In this document: piece by piece, positions 5,831 through 6,902 of the stretch | Position numbering within the stretch: position 1 is the stretch's first letter | Layout of the letters: every line of letters begins with the position of its first letter | Origin: Planctomycetota bacterium | GTDB taxonomy: Bacteria > Planctomycetota > Phycisphaerae > UBA1845 > PWPN01 | Direction: 5' to 3' | Assembly: GCA_016209665.1 (NCBI GenBank) | Contig: JACQVT010000824.1 | Location: 1-6,902 of the forward strand | Length of the DNA: 6,902 nucleotides | Notes under the pieces: generated by a model | Database searches by the model: none | Told to the model about the DNA's origin: nothing | The model's input: only the letters and a program-made list of their open reading frames with translations | Program-made: the position numbers and the translations under genes

Positions 5831-6902
5831 CCAAGCGGAACGTTGTGACCTTGGGCATCGCGGCGGTGTGCGTGGGCGGAGCCCTCCTCGTCGAGTGGCT
5901 GACCACCCCCGGCCCCCAGGACCGGCATATTCGTATCGAGGCGTTCCGCTATGGGGCCACCCCGTCCATCATCCGCGCCAGTCGGGGCGACCGGCTCGAC
6001 TTGACTTTCGCGTCGCGGGATACGGCTCATAGCTTCTTCCTGCAAGACTACAACATCGATGCGAAGATGAGTCCCGAGGGAAGTGACGTCGTCGAACTGT
6101 ACGATCCTCGTCATCCCGAGAAGCCCCCGACCAAGGCGCGGCACGTCGAGCTGACGGCCGGTCCGCCGGGGCCCCTGGGCCACCTGATAAGCGTTTCCCG
6201 GCACCGCTGCCACGTCTACTGCGGGCCGATGCACGGCTTCGAGCAGGGCGACCTGATCGTCCGGCCTAATTGGCTCTTCGCCGGAGCCCTGGGCGGACTC
6301 CTGGCCATTCTGGTCGCCGGCGCTTACCGGGCTCGGACTCCGGGTCCGCTCACGCTCGCCGTGGCCGCCGCCCCCATCAACCTGAGCCGGAAGGTGCCCG
6401 GCCTGCAGGCCGTTCTTCGCTGGCGCCCGTTGCAATTCTATGCCACCCTGCCCGTGCTCGGGATGTTCGTGCTCGCCATCCTGGCCGGCCTGGTCGGCAC
6501 CAAAGTCGGCGGCCGCAACTTCTCCGTCATGGCCACCTGGGTTGTCTGGATGTTCATCATGGCCGTCGTCCTCGTGCCGTTCAGCAGCCGGGCCTGGTGC
6601 ACCGTCTGTCCCTTGCCCGTGCTCGGTGAATACCTCCAGCGCGGAGCCCTGACCGGCGTGCGTGCCAAACCGGGCTCCGCCGTCGGCAACTCGTTCCTCG
6701 GCCTGGGTTGGAAATGGCCCAGGCGCCTGCGAGGCACCTGGCTCCGCCAGCTCGTCTTCCTGTGCATCGGCACCCTCGCCGCCTCGTTCGCCGGCATGCC
6801 CAGGTGGACGGCGCTCATGCTGCTGTCGCTGATCGGCGTCGCCACGGTAATGGGCTTTCTCTTCGAGCGACGCGCGTTTTGCCGGTTCGTCTGCCCGGTC
6901 AC
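5827..6902 (+). CDS. CuA-like cupredoxin fused to NapH/NosR-type 4Fe-4S membrane protein (3' end outside window)
   Basis: The frame starts at ATG 5827, overlapping the TPR gene stop, and runs off the window after 358 residues. TM1 (about 5-24) exports a cupredoxin domain (about 30-146). That domain has a His ligand at 68 in an HSFFLQDYNIDAKMSPEG block like that of oxidase subunit II, then Cys128, Cys132 and His136 in CHVYCGPMH, the Cys-x3-Cys-Gly-x2-His pattern of binuclear CuA sites. The residue three after His136 is Glu139, where CuA has Met. Further membrane segments lie near 149-167, 204-224, 232-250, 309-323 and 327-346. A Cys258-x2-Cys261-Pro motif and a Cys352-x3-Cys356-Pro motif follow TM4 and TM6, both predicted on the cytoplasmic side, as in the NapH/NosR/CcoG iron-sulfur family. 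Classical ferredoxin motifs would be expected beyond the window. The likely role is electron transfer across the membrane between quinol or iron-sulfur clusters and periplasmic copper; the direction and partner are not visible. No clear Shine-Dalgarno site: translation probably depends on coupling. Confidence 0.88.
   Translation, partial: MTKRNVVTLGIAAVCVGGALLVEWLTTPGPQDRHIRIEAFRYGATPSIIRASRGDRLDLTFASRDTAHSFFLQDYNIDAKMSPEGSDVVELYDPRHPEKPPTKARHVELTAGPPGPLGHLISVSRHRCHVYCGPMHGFEQGDLIVRPNWLFAGALGGLLAILVAGAYRARTPGPLTLAVAAAPINLSRKVPGLQAVLRWRPLQFYATLPVLGMFVLAILAGLVGTKVGGRNFSVMATWVVWMFIMAVVLVPFSSRAWCTVCPLPVLGEYLQRGALTGVRAKPGSAVGNSFLGLGWKWPRRLRGTWLRQLVFLCIGTLAASFAGMPRWTALMLLSLIGVATVMGFLFERRAFCRFVCPV

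Noticed and set aside
1..6902. Search for tRNA, rRNA, CRISPR arrays, insertion sequences and attachment sites
   Set aside because: No cloverleaf, spaced direct-repeat array, transposase or terminal inverted repeats could be seen by eye.

Overview
The window is GC-rich (about two thirds G+C by eye) bacterial DNA with five genes, all on the + strand. The best guess at source is a planctomycete or related deep-branching Gram-negative bacterium. This rests on the TIGR03790-type protein (a family limited to exosortase-bearing genomes), weak or absent Shine-Dalgarno sites, and large TPR and copper/iron-sulfur membrane proteins. It is an inference, not a proof.

Layout. (1) 1-744: the 3' part of an aspartate kinase gene (end of the kinase domain plus two ACT domains). 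(2) 858-2696: a secreted TIGR03790-family protein of unknown function with a long helical insert and a QxxPR repeat tail. (3) 2893-3816: a putative lipoprotein zinc peptidase of family M14, closest in layout to murein peptide amidases, with every catalytic residue present. (4) 4025-5830: a membrane-anchored protein with about a dozen TPR repeats. (5) 5827-6902, running off the window: a membrane protein joining a CuA-like cupredoxin domain to a NapH/NosR-type membrane iron-sulfur module.

Genes 1 to 3 are separated by 113-208 bp gaps. Each is followed by a GC-rich dyad and looks like its own transcription unit. Genes 4 and 5 overlap by 4 bp (ATGA) and are almost certainly co-transcribed and translationally coupled. 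A candidate promoter with an inverted repeat inside its spacer lies upstream of gene 4.

The most interesting part is the gene 4-5 pair. Gene 5 could carry electrons between the quinone pool or cytoplasmic iron-sulfur clusters and a periplasmic copper site, with the TPR protein as periplasmic scaffold. The CuA-like motif keeps His, Cys, Cys and His but has Glu where CuA normally has Met. The partner enzyme, if any, lies beyond the right edge, so the pathway (for example nitrous oxide reduction or another respiratory copper enzyme) cannot be fixed from this window.
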